Positions 1 through 8,220 of a stretch of DNA of 64,000 bases are shown here, piece after piece (the stretch's first letter is position 1; every line of letters begins with the position of its first letter). Made by a program: the position numbers and the translations under genes. The stretch is from Winogradskyella sp. MH6 (GTDB lineage: Bacteria; Bacteroidota; Bacteroidia; Flavobacteriales; Flavobacteriaceae). The notes below the pieces were generated by a model. It saw nothing but the letters and a program-made list of their open reading frames with translations. It did not search any database and was not told the DNA's origin. The stretch lies in NCBI RefSeq assembly GCF_022810765.1, contig NZ_CP094494.1, positions 124,001 to 188,000 on the forward strand. Reading direction: 5' to 3'.

Positions 1-1030
1 CCTTGCGTACGTTGCTATTATTACCAAACTCTACGCGTCTCACAAACTCGGCTTCTCTTTTGTTTCGCATTTCATTTCTGCGCTCAGCTAGTTCAGCTCT
101 ACGCGCTTCCTGCTCTTCAGAACGTTTTGCATGGCGCTCTTTTAATCGTTCTGTACGCTCTACTTGTCTTTCCATCAACTCGGCTTGTCTTTCCATCTGA
201 CGCTCTAAGCGCTCTCCCCAAACTTCCATTTTCTCGGCCCATTCCTTTCCAAATTTTTCACCAAACTCTTCTCCCCATTTCTCCATTTCTACAGCATACT
301 TCTCACCAAATTGCTCTCCCCATTTTTCCATTTCTTTGGCCCATTTTCCGTCAAAACGCTTACCATATTCCTCGCCCCATTTAGCCATTTTTTCTTGGTA
401 ACCAGATTCTGCAAATTTCTTTGCCCATTCTTCCATACGCTTTTGAAGTTCTTCACCACCTTCTTTTTCGTAGCGTTTACTCCATTCACTTAGATACTTC
501 TCCCCTTCTTTTTGGTATTTATCATAATCAAACTTAATTGTTTTTATACCTTCTGGCAATTCAGGAAGCTCTGGAAACTCAGGCATTTTTGGTAGTTTTG
601 GCATCTTAGGTAAGGTTGCCATTTCAGGCATTTTTGGCAATACTATAACTTCAGGAATTTCTGGTAAATCTGCTAACTCAAATTCTAAGTCTTTTAATAT
701 ATCAGAGTAGTCTCCATCTCCATATAAACCTAATGCACGTCCGCCATGCGAAGAGATCATTACTTTATTATTAGAGCCGTCTACTTTTAAGTTCCATGCT
801 TCTAAAGCTTTCTCTAATTCTTCTTGAGAGAGTTTATCACTTTCTAAATAGGCTTCAATCTCTACGATATCTCTATTCCAAGTATCGATTTCAATTTCTG
901 CATAGCTTGTATTTAAGTCTACCACCACATCTTTATCTACCTTAATAGACTGCGATATTTTGCTCAACTTTTTTTGTGCGTAACCAAACGTGGTTAACAA
1001 GCACAACACTAAAATTCTAATTGTGTTCAT
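1..1030 (-). CDS. secreted charged-repeat protein of the sigma-factor operon (3' end outside window)
   Basis: The reading frame opens with ATG at 1030 and runs without a stop for 343 codons off the left edge. It was read directly from the reverse strand. Residues 1-19 form a signal peptide ending near GYAQ. Residues about 20-110 are a mostly beta-type region resembling the adhesin-like DUF4097 proteins; this family guess is weak. Residues 122-160 are a Pro/Met/Leu/Glu-rich stretch with repeated LPKMPE-like units. From about 195 to 330 it becomes highly charged, with a degenerate repeat of about 13-16 residues (KWGEEFGEK, KWGEQFGEK, KWGEEYGKR) and then a long Arg/Glu helix, probably a coiled coil. 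It lies 46 bases after the anti-sigma-like gene, so it is probably the third gene of the sigma operon and a likely target of it. Function unknown. Confidence 0.75.
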   Translation of the reverse strand, partial: MNTIRILVLCLLTTFGYAQKKLSKISQSIKVDKDVVVDLNTSYAEIEIDTWNRDIVEIEAYLESDKLSQEELEKALEAWNLKVDGSNNKVMISSHGGRALGLYGDGDYSDILKDLEFELADLPEIPEVIVLPKMPEMATLPKMPKLPKMPEFPELPELPEGIKTIKFDYDKYQKEGEKYLSEWSKRYEKEGGEELQKRMEEWAKKFAESGYQEKMAKWGEEYGKRFDGKWAKEMEKWGEQFGEKYAVEMEKWGEEFGEKFGKEWAEKMEVWGERLERQMERQAELMERQVERTERLKERHAKRSEEQEARRAELAERRNEMRNKREAEFVRRVEFGNNSNVRK

Positions 1031-1076
1031 GATTTTTTTTGATTTAACTGTTCGTTTTTTGATTTATGAAATTTGA

Positions 1077-1637
1077 TTATGTTATTTCTTGTTCAAAAGC
1101 ATCGTCATTAAACTCTTCCAACTTGTCCTTAAGACGCATTACAAGATTTAATCTCAACTTTAAGTTTTCTATAAGTGCATCTAGAGTTACTGAGTTTGGT
1201 CCGCTTTCATTAAGTTCTTCCAATAGTTTATCGTATTCTTTATTTAACTCTTGAAGTCTGAGCACGTAACCATCAAACAATTCTTTGTTTTGTGGTGTTA
1301 ACTCTACTTTAGACAATTCTAAATTGATGCTTGCCAAATAATAATCCTCTACCTTTTTTAAGTCTGGTGATACATCTCCCAAGGTTTTTAAGTCTGTATC
1401 TACAACTTTAACAGGCTCTACAAATGGAGTATTAAAATACGTGTAAGCTCCATAACTCAACCCTAATAACACGACCACACTTGCTGCGATGTTTAAGAAA
1501 CTAAATCCACTAGATTTCTTCTCAACTGGCAGTTCCTTATTCAACTTCTCTAAAAAGCGTGCTTCATGATCTTGAGACATTTTTGCGCGCTGTGCCAACT
1601 TATCTTCTTCAAATAAATTTCTAAGATCTTGTGCCAT
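1077..1637 (-). CDS. anti-sigma-factor-like single-TM protein
   Basis: A 186-residue protein with a cytoplasmic N-terminal part of about 46 residues, one hydrophobic segment at about 47-68 (LNIAASVVVLLGLSYGAYTY) and a C-terminal extracytoplasmic domain with heptad-like Leu/Glu pattern at about 120-180. Its ATG lies inside the end of the ECF sigma-factor gene (17-base overlap), the usual arrangement of a sigma/anti-sigma pair with translational coupling. No Zn-binding HxxxCxxC motif of the ZAS anti-sigma class is visible, so assignment rests on topology and gene order. The inferred role is to hold the sigma factor at the inner membrane and release it on an envelope signal. Confidence 0.7.
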   Translation of the reverse strand: MAQDLRNLFEEDKLAQRAKMSQDHEARFLEKLNKELPVEKKSSGFSFLNIAASVVVLLGLSYGAYTYFNTPFVEPVKVVDTDLKTLGDVSPDLKKVEDYYLASINLELSKVELTPQNKELFDGYVLRLQELNKEYDKLLEELNESGPNSVTLDALIENLKLRLNLVMRLKDKLEEFNDDAFEQEIT

Positions 1638-2112
1638 TTTTTTCTCTTTTTAAAACGGTTTGTAACTTTTGTTTTCCTCTAGATAATTGTGTTCTAGATG
1701 CCACTTCAGAGATATTTAGTATTTCTGAGATTTCGCTGTGGTCGTAACCTTCAATTAAATAGAGCATGACGACATACCTGTATTTTTCGGGCAATTCTTC
1801 AATTGCTGTTTTTACATCTTCAATGGTTATGTCATCATCAACCAACCACTCATTTTCATCTTTAGCATCAATCACATTAAGATGATGCTCTTCCAATTCA
1901 ATCAATCGTTGTTTTTTCGATTTTAAAACATCAATACATCTATTCACCACAATACGTTTTAACCACGCGCCAAAACTTACTTCGGCTCTGTACTGATCTA
2001 ATCTTGAAAATGCTTTGATAAAGGCTTCTTGCACAATATCTTCAGCTTCCATCGTATCTTTTACAAATCGAAGTGCAACGATAAGCATGCCATCGCAATA
2101 TTGTCTGTACAA
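1621..2112 (-). CDS. ECF-family RNA polymerase sigma factor
   Basis: Region 2 is seen in the run around EAEDIVQEAFIKAF, followed by FGAWLKRIVVNRCID. Region 4 is seen as ELPEKYRYVVMLYLIEGYDHSEISEILNISEV-type helix-turn-helix near the C-terminus. Together these mark a sigma-70 ECF factor, which directs RNA polymerase to a small regulon, here probably its own operon including the anti-sigma gene that overlaps its 3' end. The first canonical start is TTG at 2112, giving 163 residues, but the frame stays open to the stop at 2185-2187 and the upstream codons encode IHIVEKCKQNDRQAQIQ, which looks like the first helix of region 2. The true start may be the ATT at 2178 (185 residues). Function is secure; the start is not. 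Confidence 0.9.
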   Translation of the reverse strand: MYRQYCDGMLIVALRFVKDTMEAEDIVQEAFIKAFSRLDQYRAEVSFGAWLKRIVVNRCIDVLKSKKQRLIELEEHHLNVIDAKDENEWLVDDDITIEDVKTAIEELPEKYRYVVMLYLIEGYDHSEISEILNISEVASRTQLSRGKQKLQTVLKREKNGTRS

Positions 2113-2178
2113 TTGTATTTGCGCTTGCCTGTCATTCTGTTTGCATTTTTCAACAATATGAATCTGGAACGTATTAAT

Positions 2179-2448
2179 GACTAATTAGTTTTTTTGATTG
2201 GTTCGCTCGATAATCGATATTAATTAGTTGAAATCAATTACTAATTTCAAACTAACTCACTCTAAAGACGACACATATTTTTAAGTGTTGCAAAAAATTT
2301 CAAAAAAAATTGATTTTATAAGATTTGCTTAAAATTATGCGTTCTGTTCTATAAATTTAGGGAATTGAATTATCTTTATTTTTTGAAACTCGCTGAATCA
2401 TATTCGGCATATATAAATTAGCTAAAAACTGCTTAAGAAAATTTCACT
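2179..2448. other. AT-rich divergent intergenic region
   Basis: This gap lies between the divergently transcribed sigma-factor gene and the DUF2911 gene and must hold promoters for both. No full TTG-N17-20-TAnnTTTG promoter was found on either strand. A near match, TATTTTTTG, occurs around 2378-2386 on the plus strand. No ORF of note, repeat or terminator was seen. Confidence 0.5.
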
Positions 2449-3012
2449 ATGCTAAAACGCATTCTTATTGTACTATCAATAATAGCTTTAGGTCTGTTAT
2501 TGTATTCTGTTTTTGTTGAAAATATTTTTGCCCCTAGACTAAGTCCAAAGGATACTGCAAAAATTACCCTCAATGATTTAAACTTAAAGGTGGAATATAA
2601 TAGACCATCCAAACGAGAGCGCGATATCTTTGGTGCACTTGTTCCATATAATAAAGTTTGGCGAACAGGTGCTAACGAAGCTACAACCTTTGAAACCAAC
2701 CAAGATTTGATGATTGATGGTATACTTCTAAAAGAGGGAAAATACACATTATGGACCGTGCCAATGGAAAATTCGTGGAAAGTGATGTTTAATACAAAGC
2801 AGTATGAATGGGGAGTTAATGAGAAAATGGAACCTATGTGGGATCCAAACTACGATGCCATAGAAATTGAAGTTAAAAAACAAGATCTTGATGAAATCGT
2901 AGAGAAATTTACTATTGCGTTTGACAATAAAACAGGTAACCTAAAACTTACTATGGCATGGGATCAAACCTTAATTGAAATCCCTTTGCACATCTATCCA
3001 CACAAACACTAA
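2449..3012 (+). CDS. DUF2911 domain protein with N-terminal membrane anchor
   Basis: A 187-residue protein. Residues about 5-21 are a hydrophobic anchor or uncleaved signal (ILIVLSIIALGLLLYSVFV). The rest matches the DUF2911 family, with the typical run VWRTGANEATTFET followed by LKEGKYTLWTVP and WKVMFN. The family is common in Bacteroidota, is usually exported and has no known biochemical role. The gene is followed 12 bases later by meaB, so the two may be co-transcribed, although no functional link is evident. Confidence 0.85.
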   Translation: MLKRILIVLSIIALGLLLYSVFVENIFAPRLSPKDTAKITLNDLNLKVEYNRPSKRERDIFGALVPYNKVWRTGANEATTFETNQDLMIDGILLKEGKYTLWTVPMENSWKVMFNTKQYEWGVNEKMEPMWDPNYDAIEIEVKKQDLDEIVEKFTIAFDNKTGNLKLTMAWDQTLIEIPLHIYPHKH

Positions 3013-3024
3013 GCATAAAACACA

Positions 3025-4113
3025 GTGGCAAAAAAAGGTGACACATATAAATCTGCCTTACACGAACAAGATGGAATTGAACCACCTGAAATTCTTAGTA
3101 CGCATTCTGCAAAATTTATAAAAGCTAAACGCAAAAAACAACCCTCTGTTGAGGATTTGGTAAAGGGTATTACTGCTGGAAACATTACTGACCTCAGTAG
3201 AGCTATTACCTTAGTAGAAAGCACAAACCAAACGCACACTCAAAAAGCACACGAGATTATTACAGCTTGTTTGCCGTATGCCAACAACTCTGTAAGGATT
3301 GGTATTACAGGAGTTCCTGGTGTTGGTAAAAGTACATTTATTGAAGCTTTTGGCACCTATCTTACTAGTATTGGCAGAAAGGTTGCTGTTCTTGCTGTTG
3401 ACCCAAGTAGCAGCTTGAGTAAAGGCAGTATTCTTGGTGATAAAACACGAATGGAGGATTTGGTAAAGGATAAAAACGCTTTTATTAGACCTTCTCCTTC
3501 TGGAGACTCACTTGGTGGTGTCGCAAGAAAAACCCGTGAAACCATTATCCTATGTGAAGCTGCTGGCTTTGATACTATTATAATAGAAACTGTTGGTGTA
3601 GGACAAAGTGAAACCGCTGTACACAGTATGGTCGATTTCTTTTTACTATTAAAACTTGCTGGTGCTGGCGATGAACTACAAGGCATAAAACGAGGCATCA
3701 TAGAAATGGCTGATGCTATTGTGATTAATAAAGCAGATGGAGATAACCTAAAGGCTGCCAAATCTGCTAAAGTAGAATTTAACAGAGCCTTACATTTGTA
3801 TCCTGAAAAAGATTCAGGTTGGTCACCAAAAGTATCGCTTTGCAGTGCCCTAAAACAAGAAGGTATTTCTGAAGTTTGGGATTTGATTCAAGAGTACTTG
3901 AAAACTACGTCTAACAATCATTATTTTGAACACAATAGAAACAACCAAAATAAGTTCTGGTTACTTCAAACTATTGAAGAACGTCTTAAATCTGACTTCT
4001 ATAAATCTGAAAAAATAAAAAAAGAGCTTTCAACTCAAATCAAATTGGTAGAAGAAGGAAAAACGACACCTTTTGCTGCAGCTGAGTATTTACTTAATCT
4101 TTCATCAAGTTAG
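3025..4113 (+). CDS. meaB: methylmalonyl-CoA mutase-associated GTPase MeaB
   Basis: A 362-residue G3E-family P-loop GTPase. The G1/Walker A motif GVPGVGKS is at about 96-103, followed by AVDPSSS (switch region), the conserved GDKTRM and [11 protein letters not shown] segments, ETVGVGQSE, and the base-recognition motif NKAD. MeaB protects and reloads B12-dependent methylmalonyl-CoA mutase, which interconverts methylmalonyl-CoA and succinyl-CoA. The start is a GTG at 3025; no in-frame ATG lies nearby and the N-terminal residues fit homologues. The mutase genes themselves are not in the window. Confidence 0.95.
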   Translation: MAKKGDTYKSALHEQDGIEPPEILSTHSAKFIKAKRKKQPSVEDLVKGITAGNITDLSRAITLVESTNQTHTQKAHEIITACLPYANNSVRIGITGVPGVGKSTFIEAFGTYLTSIGRKVAVLAVDPSSSLSKGSILGDKTRMEDLVKDKNAFIRPSPSGDSLGGVARKTRETIILCEAAGFDTIIIETVGVGQSETAVHSMVDFFLLLKLAGAGDELQGIKRGIIEMADAIVINKADGDNLKAAKSAKVEFNRALHLYPEKDSGWSPKVSLCSALKQEGISEVWDLIQEYLKTTSNNHYFEHNRNNQNKFWLLQTIEERLKSDFYKSEKIKKELSTQIKLVEEGKTTPFAAAEYLLNLSSS

Positions 4114-4162
4114 TTTAATTCACCTTTAAACATCAAGGTTTCTCCGTAATGCTAAAAAAGCA

Positions 4163-4170
4163 TACTTTTG
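4163..4170 (+). promoter_or_regulatory. candidate -7 element (TACTTTTG) for the glycosyltransferase operon
   Basis: TACTTTTG fits the Bacteroidota -7 consensus TAnnTTTG and lies 21 bases before the ATG at 4192. The -33 box is weak: TTTC instead of TTTG at about 20 bases upstream. It would drive the GT2, LAB_N and GT39 genes. Confidence 0.5.
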
Positions 4171-4191
4171 TGTCAGAAATTCTATCAATAA

Positions 4192-4908
4192 ATGAATTAC
4201 AAATTAACCATCATAGTGCCTGTTTATAATGAAGAGGATAATCTTGAGCGTGTAGAAACAGAGCTTTCAAATTATTTAAAGATTGCTTCAGTGCCAACAT
4301 GTGTATTATTTGTAAATGATGGTTCTAAAGACAAAAGTCAAACTATGATTGAGGCTATTTGCAATCGTAATGATGCTTTTGACTATGTACTTTTTCAAGA
4401 AAATCGTGGTTTAAGTGCTGCTATAAAAGCTGGCTTTGATTATGCTGATACAGCGCTTGTTGGCTATATAGATTCTGACTTACAAACCTCGCCTGAGGAT
4501 TTTAATATTCTACTAGAACATATTAACAACAATGAGCTTGTAACTGGTGTGCGTGCAGACCGTAAAGATTCTTTCGTTAAAAATATGTCTTCTAAAATTG
4601 CTAATGGCATTAGACGTGCGTTTACCAAAGATGGCATGGATGATACAGGTTGCCCTCTTAAAATTATTAAAACAGATTATGCCAAACGCATCCCAATGTT
4701 TAGAGGTTTGCATCGTTTTTTACCAGCCATGATTATGCTGCAAAATGGTAGAGTGACTCAAATACCTGTGCGTCATTTTCCTAGGATAGCTGGAAACGCA
4801 AAATTTGGACTTTGGAATCGTCTTCTTGGGCCATTAATGGATTGTTTTGCTTATTTATGGATGAAGAAAAAGTACATTAACTACGATGTTGCTAAAACCA
4901 GCAAATGA
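4192..4908 (+). CDS. GT2 glycosyltransferase, polyprenyl-phosphate sugar transferase type (ArnC/DPM-like)
   Basis: A 238-residue GT-A fold glycosyltransferase. It shows the N-terminal IIVPVYNEEDNL nucleotide-sugar motif, NDGSKD, ENRGLSAAIKAGF and the DXD-like DSDLQ metal site around residue 93. There is no C-terminal pair of membrane helices, so it is a short soluble or peripheral enzyme like DPM1 rather than full-length ArnC. Members transfer a sugar from UDP or GDP to polyprenyl phosphate. Its stop overlaps the LAB_N gene start by 4 bases (ATGA), and an ArnT-like transferase follows. This supports a role in charging undecaprenyl phosphate with a sugar for later transfer outside the inner membrane. 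The sugar is unknown. Confidence 0.88.
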   Translation: MNYKLTIIVPVYNEEDNLERVETELSNYLKIASVPTCVLFVNDGSKDKSQTMIEAICNRNDAFDYVLFQENRGLSAAIKAGFDYADTALVGYIDSDLQTSPEDFNILLEHINNNELVTGVRADRKDSFVKNMSSKIANGIRRAFTKDGMDDTGCPLKIIKTDYAKRIPMFRGLHRFLPAMIMLQNGRVTQIPVRHFPRIAGNAKFGLWNRLLGPLMDCFAYLWMKKKYINYDVAKTSK

Positions 4909-5528
4909 AAGACTGGATTATTTATAGCATAGGTTTTTTTGCGCAGATACTGTTCTCGTCCAGATTGCTCATTCAATGGGTTACATCCGAAAAACAACGT
5001 AAAGTTATTACACCAACAACGTTTTGGACCCTTAGCTTAGTTGCATCATTCTTGTTATTTATTTATGGGTATTTACGTTTAGATTTTGCCATTATGCTTG
5101 GCCAGAGTTTAACGTATTTTATCTATATCCGAAATTTACAATTGCAAGGGCAATGGCAAAAGTTCCCTAAGCTGGTTCAAATATTGCTATTTATTGTTCC
5201 TGTTCTTATTGTGATTTTTTATTACAACAACAATAAGATTGATATAGAGCTGCTATTTAAAAACGAAGCCATACCAACGTGGCTGCTTGTTTTAGGCATT
5301 GTAGCTCAGGTGATTTTCACTTTGCGTTTTGTGTACCAATGGATTCATTCAGAACGACATAAAGAATCTTCTTTGCCAATGGGTTTTTGGGTATTGAGTT
5401 TAATTGGCGCATCATTAATCTTAACCTATGCTATTATTAGAAAAGATCCTGTGTTGTTTGTTGGTCATCTTTTCGGTATGATGATATATGCCAGAAACGC
5501 TTATCTTATAAGAAAAACCAATGATTAA
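4905..5528 (+). CDS. duplicated LAB_N (lipid-A-disaccharide synthase N-terminal-like) membrane protein
   Basis: A 207-residue membrane protein made of two copies of the LAB_N domain. Copy one, about residues 5-80, has FFAQILFSSRLLIQW, TTFWTLSLVAS and GQSLTYFIYIRN. Copy two, about 125-205, has IVAQVIFTLRFVYQW, MGFWVLSLIGAS and GHLFGMMIYARN. Each copy holds about three hydrophobic helices and a further helix lies between them. No LpxB catalytic domain is present. It is co-translated with both neighbours (4-base overlap with GT2, 8-base overlap with the GT39 gene). The topology of two three-helix halves joined by a helix resembles SWEET/PQ-loop transporters, so a flippase or accessory role for a lipid-linked sugar is a reasonable inference, not a demonstrated one. 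Confidence 0.88.
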   Translation: MKDWIIYSIGFFAQILFSSRLLIQWVTSEKQRKVITPTTFWTLSLVASFLLFIYGYLRLDFAIMLGQSLTYFIYIRNLQLQGQWQKFPKLVQILLFIVPVLIVIFYYNNNKIDIELLFKNEAIPTWLLVLGIVAQVIFTLRFVYQWIHSERHKESSLPMGFWVLSLIGASLILTYAIIRKDPVLFVGHLFGMMIYARNAYLIRKTND

Positions 5529-7140
5529 GCTGATAGAAAAATATCCTATTGCAAGCCTTTTACTTTTTGTATTGGTAATGCTTGGTTTTACCATAGATGC
5601 GATTCCTGTGAGTATTATGGAAGCTCGGAATTTTATTTCGGCAAGAGAAATGCTTATGGATGACAACTGGATTTTAACTACCATGAATGGTGAAGCACGC
5701 TACGAAAAACCACCTTTACCAACCTGGATTACTGCTTTTTTCGGTATGCTTTTCGGGATAAAATCTGTGTTAGCGCTGCGATGGCCTGCCCTTTTATTTT
5801 TAGCAAGTATTGGCATTTCAACATATTTAATTTCGAAAAAATTAGAACTGACGAAATCGCATAGCCTTATCAACGGGTTTATAGTATTGAGTTCATTCTA
5901 TGTTATTGGCATTACTATTGAAGCACCTTGGGATATTTACACACACGGCTTTATGATTATGGCTTTATTTCAGCTGTTTATTATGTTGAAGCAACAAAAA
6001 ACAAGCATACTCAACAGTCTTTTATTTGTGCTGTTTATTGCAGGTTCAATATTATCTAAAGGTCCTGTATCATTGTATGTGCTGTTCCTATCCTTCGTTA
6101 TTGCTTACGCTATTGCACTAAAACCAAAAGGCAATCTGTTGCACTTCTTAAAACTTATTAGCTTATTGATATTCGGAATTGTGCTTGGTGGTTGGTGGTA
6201 CATGCATGTACGTATTGCAGATGCTGAAACTTTTGCTGCCATTGCTGCTAAAGAAACATCGAACTGGAGCAGCTATAATGTAAGACCATTTTATTATTAC
6301 TGGAGCTTTTTTGTGCAAAGTGGATTGTGGACCATTCCTGCGTTTATAAGTCTGTTATATCCTTATTTAAAGTCGCGCGTATCTAATCTAAAAGCCTATC
6401 GTTTTAGTTTCTTCTGGACGATAATTGCTGTAATATTATTATCTGTAATTCCTGAAAAAAAATCGCGCTACCTTATGCCAGTGCTAATTCCGTTAGCTTT
6501 TAATATTGGTTTTTATATCGAATATTTAATCAGAGAATTCAAAAACTTAAAAGACAAACGCGAAACATTCCCTGTGTATTTTCACTTTGGTTTAATAGGA
6601 ATGATTGGTATACTGTTTTGGATATCTGAATTCTTTATAGGCTCTTTCATTTTTAGTGATTATGCCGTTAGATATGTCATAACTTCCATTGTACTGATTA
6701 GTATTGGTGTTTTCATCTTTCAATATTTGAAGAAAAAGAACATCAAAACCGTTTTCTATTTATGTATTGCCTTGATGCTTAGTTTAGGTTTTTTCGCTTT
6801 ACCGTTAGCAAACTTGAATGTTCAAGACGATTACAAACCTATTTCAGAATTACAGAACATAAAAATTGATCTGTACCATTTAGATTATATAGCGCCTGAA
6901 ATGATTTATAATTATGGTGATAAAATACCGAGTATTAAAGCAGACGAAGGCTACCATATTCCTATTGAAAAAACATTTCATCTACTGACCAGAACCAAGC
7001 AACCAGATACGATTGAGGTACTTTCAAAATTGTATAAAATAGAATTTATAAATACTTACGACCTTAATCGTGCCTCCAAGGATTCGAGAGCCTATAACAA
7101 GCGACTGGTCAATCAGTTATACAAACTTACTCTGAAATAA
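5521..7140 (+). CDS. ArnT-like GT39-type polytopic glycosyltransferase
   Basis: A 539-residue protein with about 11-12 membrane helices. The first periplasmic loop carries the hallmark of ArnT/PMT enzymes: an acidic residue in MEAR at about 33-36, the run SAREMLMDDNWI, and EKPPLPTW at about 62-69. These enzymes use a polyprenyl-phosphate sugar to glycosylate lipid A (ArnT) or protein on the periplasmic face. The length agrees with ArnT. The gene overlaps the LAB_N gene by 8 bases and its 3' end overlaps the convergent PAP2 gene by 14 bases. The likely substrate is a lipid, because of the LAB_N and PAP2 neighbours, but protein O-glycosylation cannot be excluded. Confidence 0.88.
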   Translation: MIKLIEKYPIASLLLFVLVMLGFTIDAIPVSIMEARNFISAREMLMDDNWILTTMNGEARYEKPPLPTWITAFFGMLFGIKSVLALRWPALLFLASIGISTYLISKKLELTKSHSLINGFIVLSSFYVIGITIEAPWDIYTHGFMIMALFQLFIMLKQQKTSILNSLLFVLFIAGSILSKGPVSLYVLFLSFVIAYAIALKPKGNLLHFLKLISLLIFGIVLGGWWYMHVRIADAETFAAIAAKETSNWSSYNVRPFYYYWSFFVQSGLWTIPAFISLLYPYLKSRVSNLKAYRFSFFWTIIAVILLSVIPEKKSRYLMPVLIPLAFNIGFYIEYLIREFKNLKDKRETFPVYFHFGLIGMIGILFWISEFFIGSFIFSDYAVRYVITSIVLISIGVFIFQYLKKKNIKTVFYLCIALMLSLGFFALPLANLNVQDDYKPISELQNIKIDLYHLDYIAPEMIYNYGDKIPSIKADEGYHIPIEKTFHLLTRTKQPDTIEVLSKLYKIEFINTYDLNRASKDSRAYNKRLVNQLYKLTLK

Positions 7141-7699
7141 ATCGCTTTAAGATATACTTGTTAAGCTTATAAAAACCAAAGCCAGCTAAAGCACCAAAAG
7201 TCATTCCTGCTAAAATATCTATCGGAAAGTGCACACCAACGTAAATACGACTGTAAGCCACTAAAAACGCCCAAAATAACAGAATAAATATGAGGTTTTT
7301 AAAGTAAGGTCGCAAGACTAAACCACCAAAAACAGCTGCAGCCATAGAGTTAGATGCATGGCCAGAGAAAAAACTACGATTGCTACTACAACGTTCTGCT
7401 ATAAAACGAATGCTGTCCTTTATCTCATCGCAAGCACAAGGTCTAAAACGCAATACCGAACGCTTTACCAAATTAGTAGTTTGGTCTGTAAATAAAATCA
7501 TTAAGGCAATGGTCACAATGATAAACAACAAGGCCTTCCACCCTAATTTTCTATAAATTAAAAAAAGTAATATCGCATATAGTGGAGCAAAGGTAAACTC
7601 ATGCGTAATGGCCAACCACATACCATCCCAAGTTGGTGAGCCAAGACCATTGAGGTATACAAAAAGTTCGGTATCTAAGTCTAAAAGTTTGTCTAGCAT
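7127..7699 (-). CDS. PAP2-family membrane phosphatase
   Basis: A 190-residue membrane protein with the complete PAP2 signature: K79 to R86-P87 (KRSVLRFRP), FSGH at 111-114 and SRIYVGVHFPID at 150-161 with catalytic His157 and Asp161. About five to six helices are visible. Members remove phosphate from lipids such as undecaprenyl pyrophosphate, phosphatidate or lipid A. Its start shares one base with the stop of the upstream small gene (TAATG), so the two are translationally coupled. Facing the glycolipid module, lipid A or undecaprenyl-pyrophosphate dephosphorylation is the favoured guess. Confidence 0.93.
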   Translation of the reverse strand: MLDKLLDLDTELFVYLNGLGSPTWDGMWLAITHEFTFAPLYAILLFLIYRKLGWKALLFIIVTIALMILFTDQTTNLVKRSVLRFRPCACDEIKDSIRFIAERCSSNRSFFSGHASNSMAAAVFGGLVLRPYFKNLIFILLFWAFLVAYSRIYVGVHFPIDILAGMTFGALAGFGFYKLNKYILKRFISE

Positions 7700-7929
7700 T
7701 AATCTTCGTCGTAACGTGCCACTTCTCTATCGTAAAACTCTGTAGCCTCTCTAATATAATTTTCGGCTTCGGTTTCGAGTTCTTTTTGGTCGTGTTGGTC
7801 AAATTCCTCAAACCACTCTACCTCATCATTTTCAAGATTGATGATAAATCTCGGAAATTCAGTATGAATAACGAATATAGCATCTGGATAATCTGTGTTA
7901 TCGCCTAAGATGAATTTTGGTAGTTCCAT
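7699..7929 (-). CDS. small acidic hypothetical protein coupled to PAP2 phosphatase
   Basis: A 76-residue protein beginning MELPKFILGDNTDYPD. This ATG at 7929 is preferred over an in-frame start ten codons upstream because the extension looks unlike protein. It is strongly acidic, with a middle stretch FVIHTEFPRFIINLENDEVEWFEEFD and a C-terminal helix rich in Glu. No known domain was recognised. It is the first gene of a two-gene unit with the PAP2 phosphatase, joined by a TAATG overlap. Confidence 0.75.
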   Translation of the reverse strand: MELPKFILGDNTDYPDAIFVIHTEFPRFIINLENDEVEWFEEFDQHDQKELETEAENYIREATEFYDREVARYDED

Positions 7930-8026
7930 TAGTTTAGTTTGAAGTTTGAAAGACAAAAATACAAATTTAGTAATGAGTTCATCATACTTTTTTTTGCTTT
8001 GTCAATTCTAGTGATTTAAGCTTATG

Positions 8027-8212
8027 ACTTCTCGATACAATTCTTCGTGCCTCAGAATCACTCGAAGTGACGCAAAGTATAACAATCAAACCTCAATCGT
8101 CAGTTCGAGTGAATTTTATGATTGAAATGAATAAAATTAGTATCGAGAACTATTTCGGTAACTCAACTTCTCGATACAATCCTTTTAACCTTCAGAATCA
8201 CTCGAAGTGACG
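8027..8212. repeat. direct-inverted-direct intergenic repeat cluster (type C unit)
   Basis: A unit beginning ACTTCTCGATACAAT and ending TCAGAATCACTCGAAGTGACG appears twice in direct orientation (8027-8072 and 8166-8212), with diverged bases in the middle. Between the two is part of the same unit inverted (GTATCGAGAA at about 8140-8149 and GTTCGAGTGA near 8103). The motif CTCGAAGTGACG recurs near 12.4 and 14.2 kb. It lies between convergently or tandemly ending genes and has no coding potential. Confidence 0.85.
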
Positions 8213-8220
8213 TTGACGAG

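Noticed and set aside
127..493. Short open frames on both strands near the left edge
   Set aside because: They are other frames of the charged-repeat gene, whose long frame from 1030 has a signal peptide and a consistent repeat.
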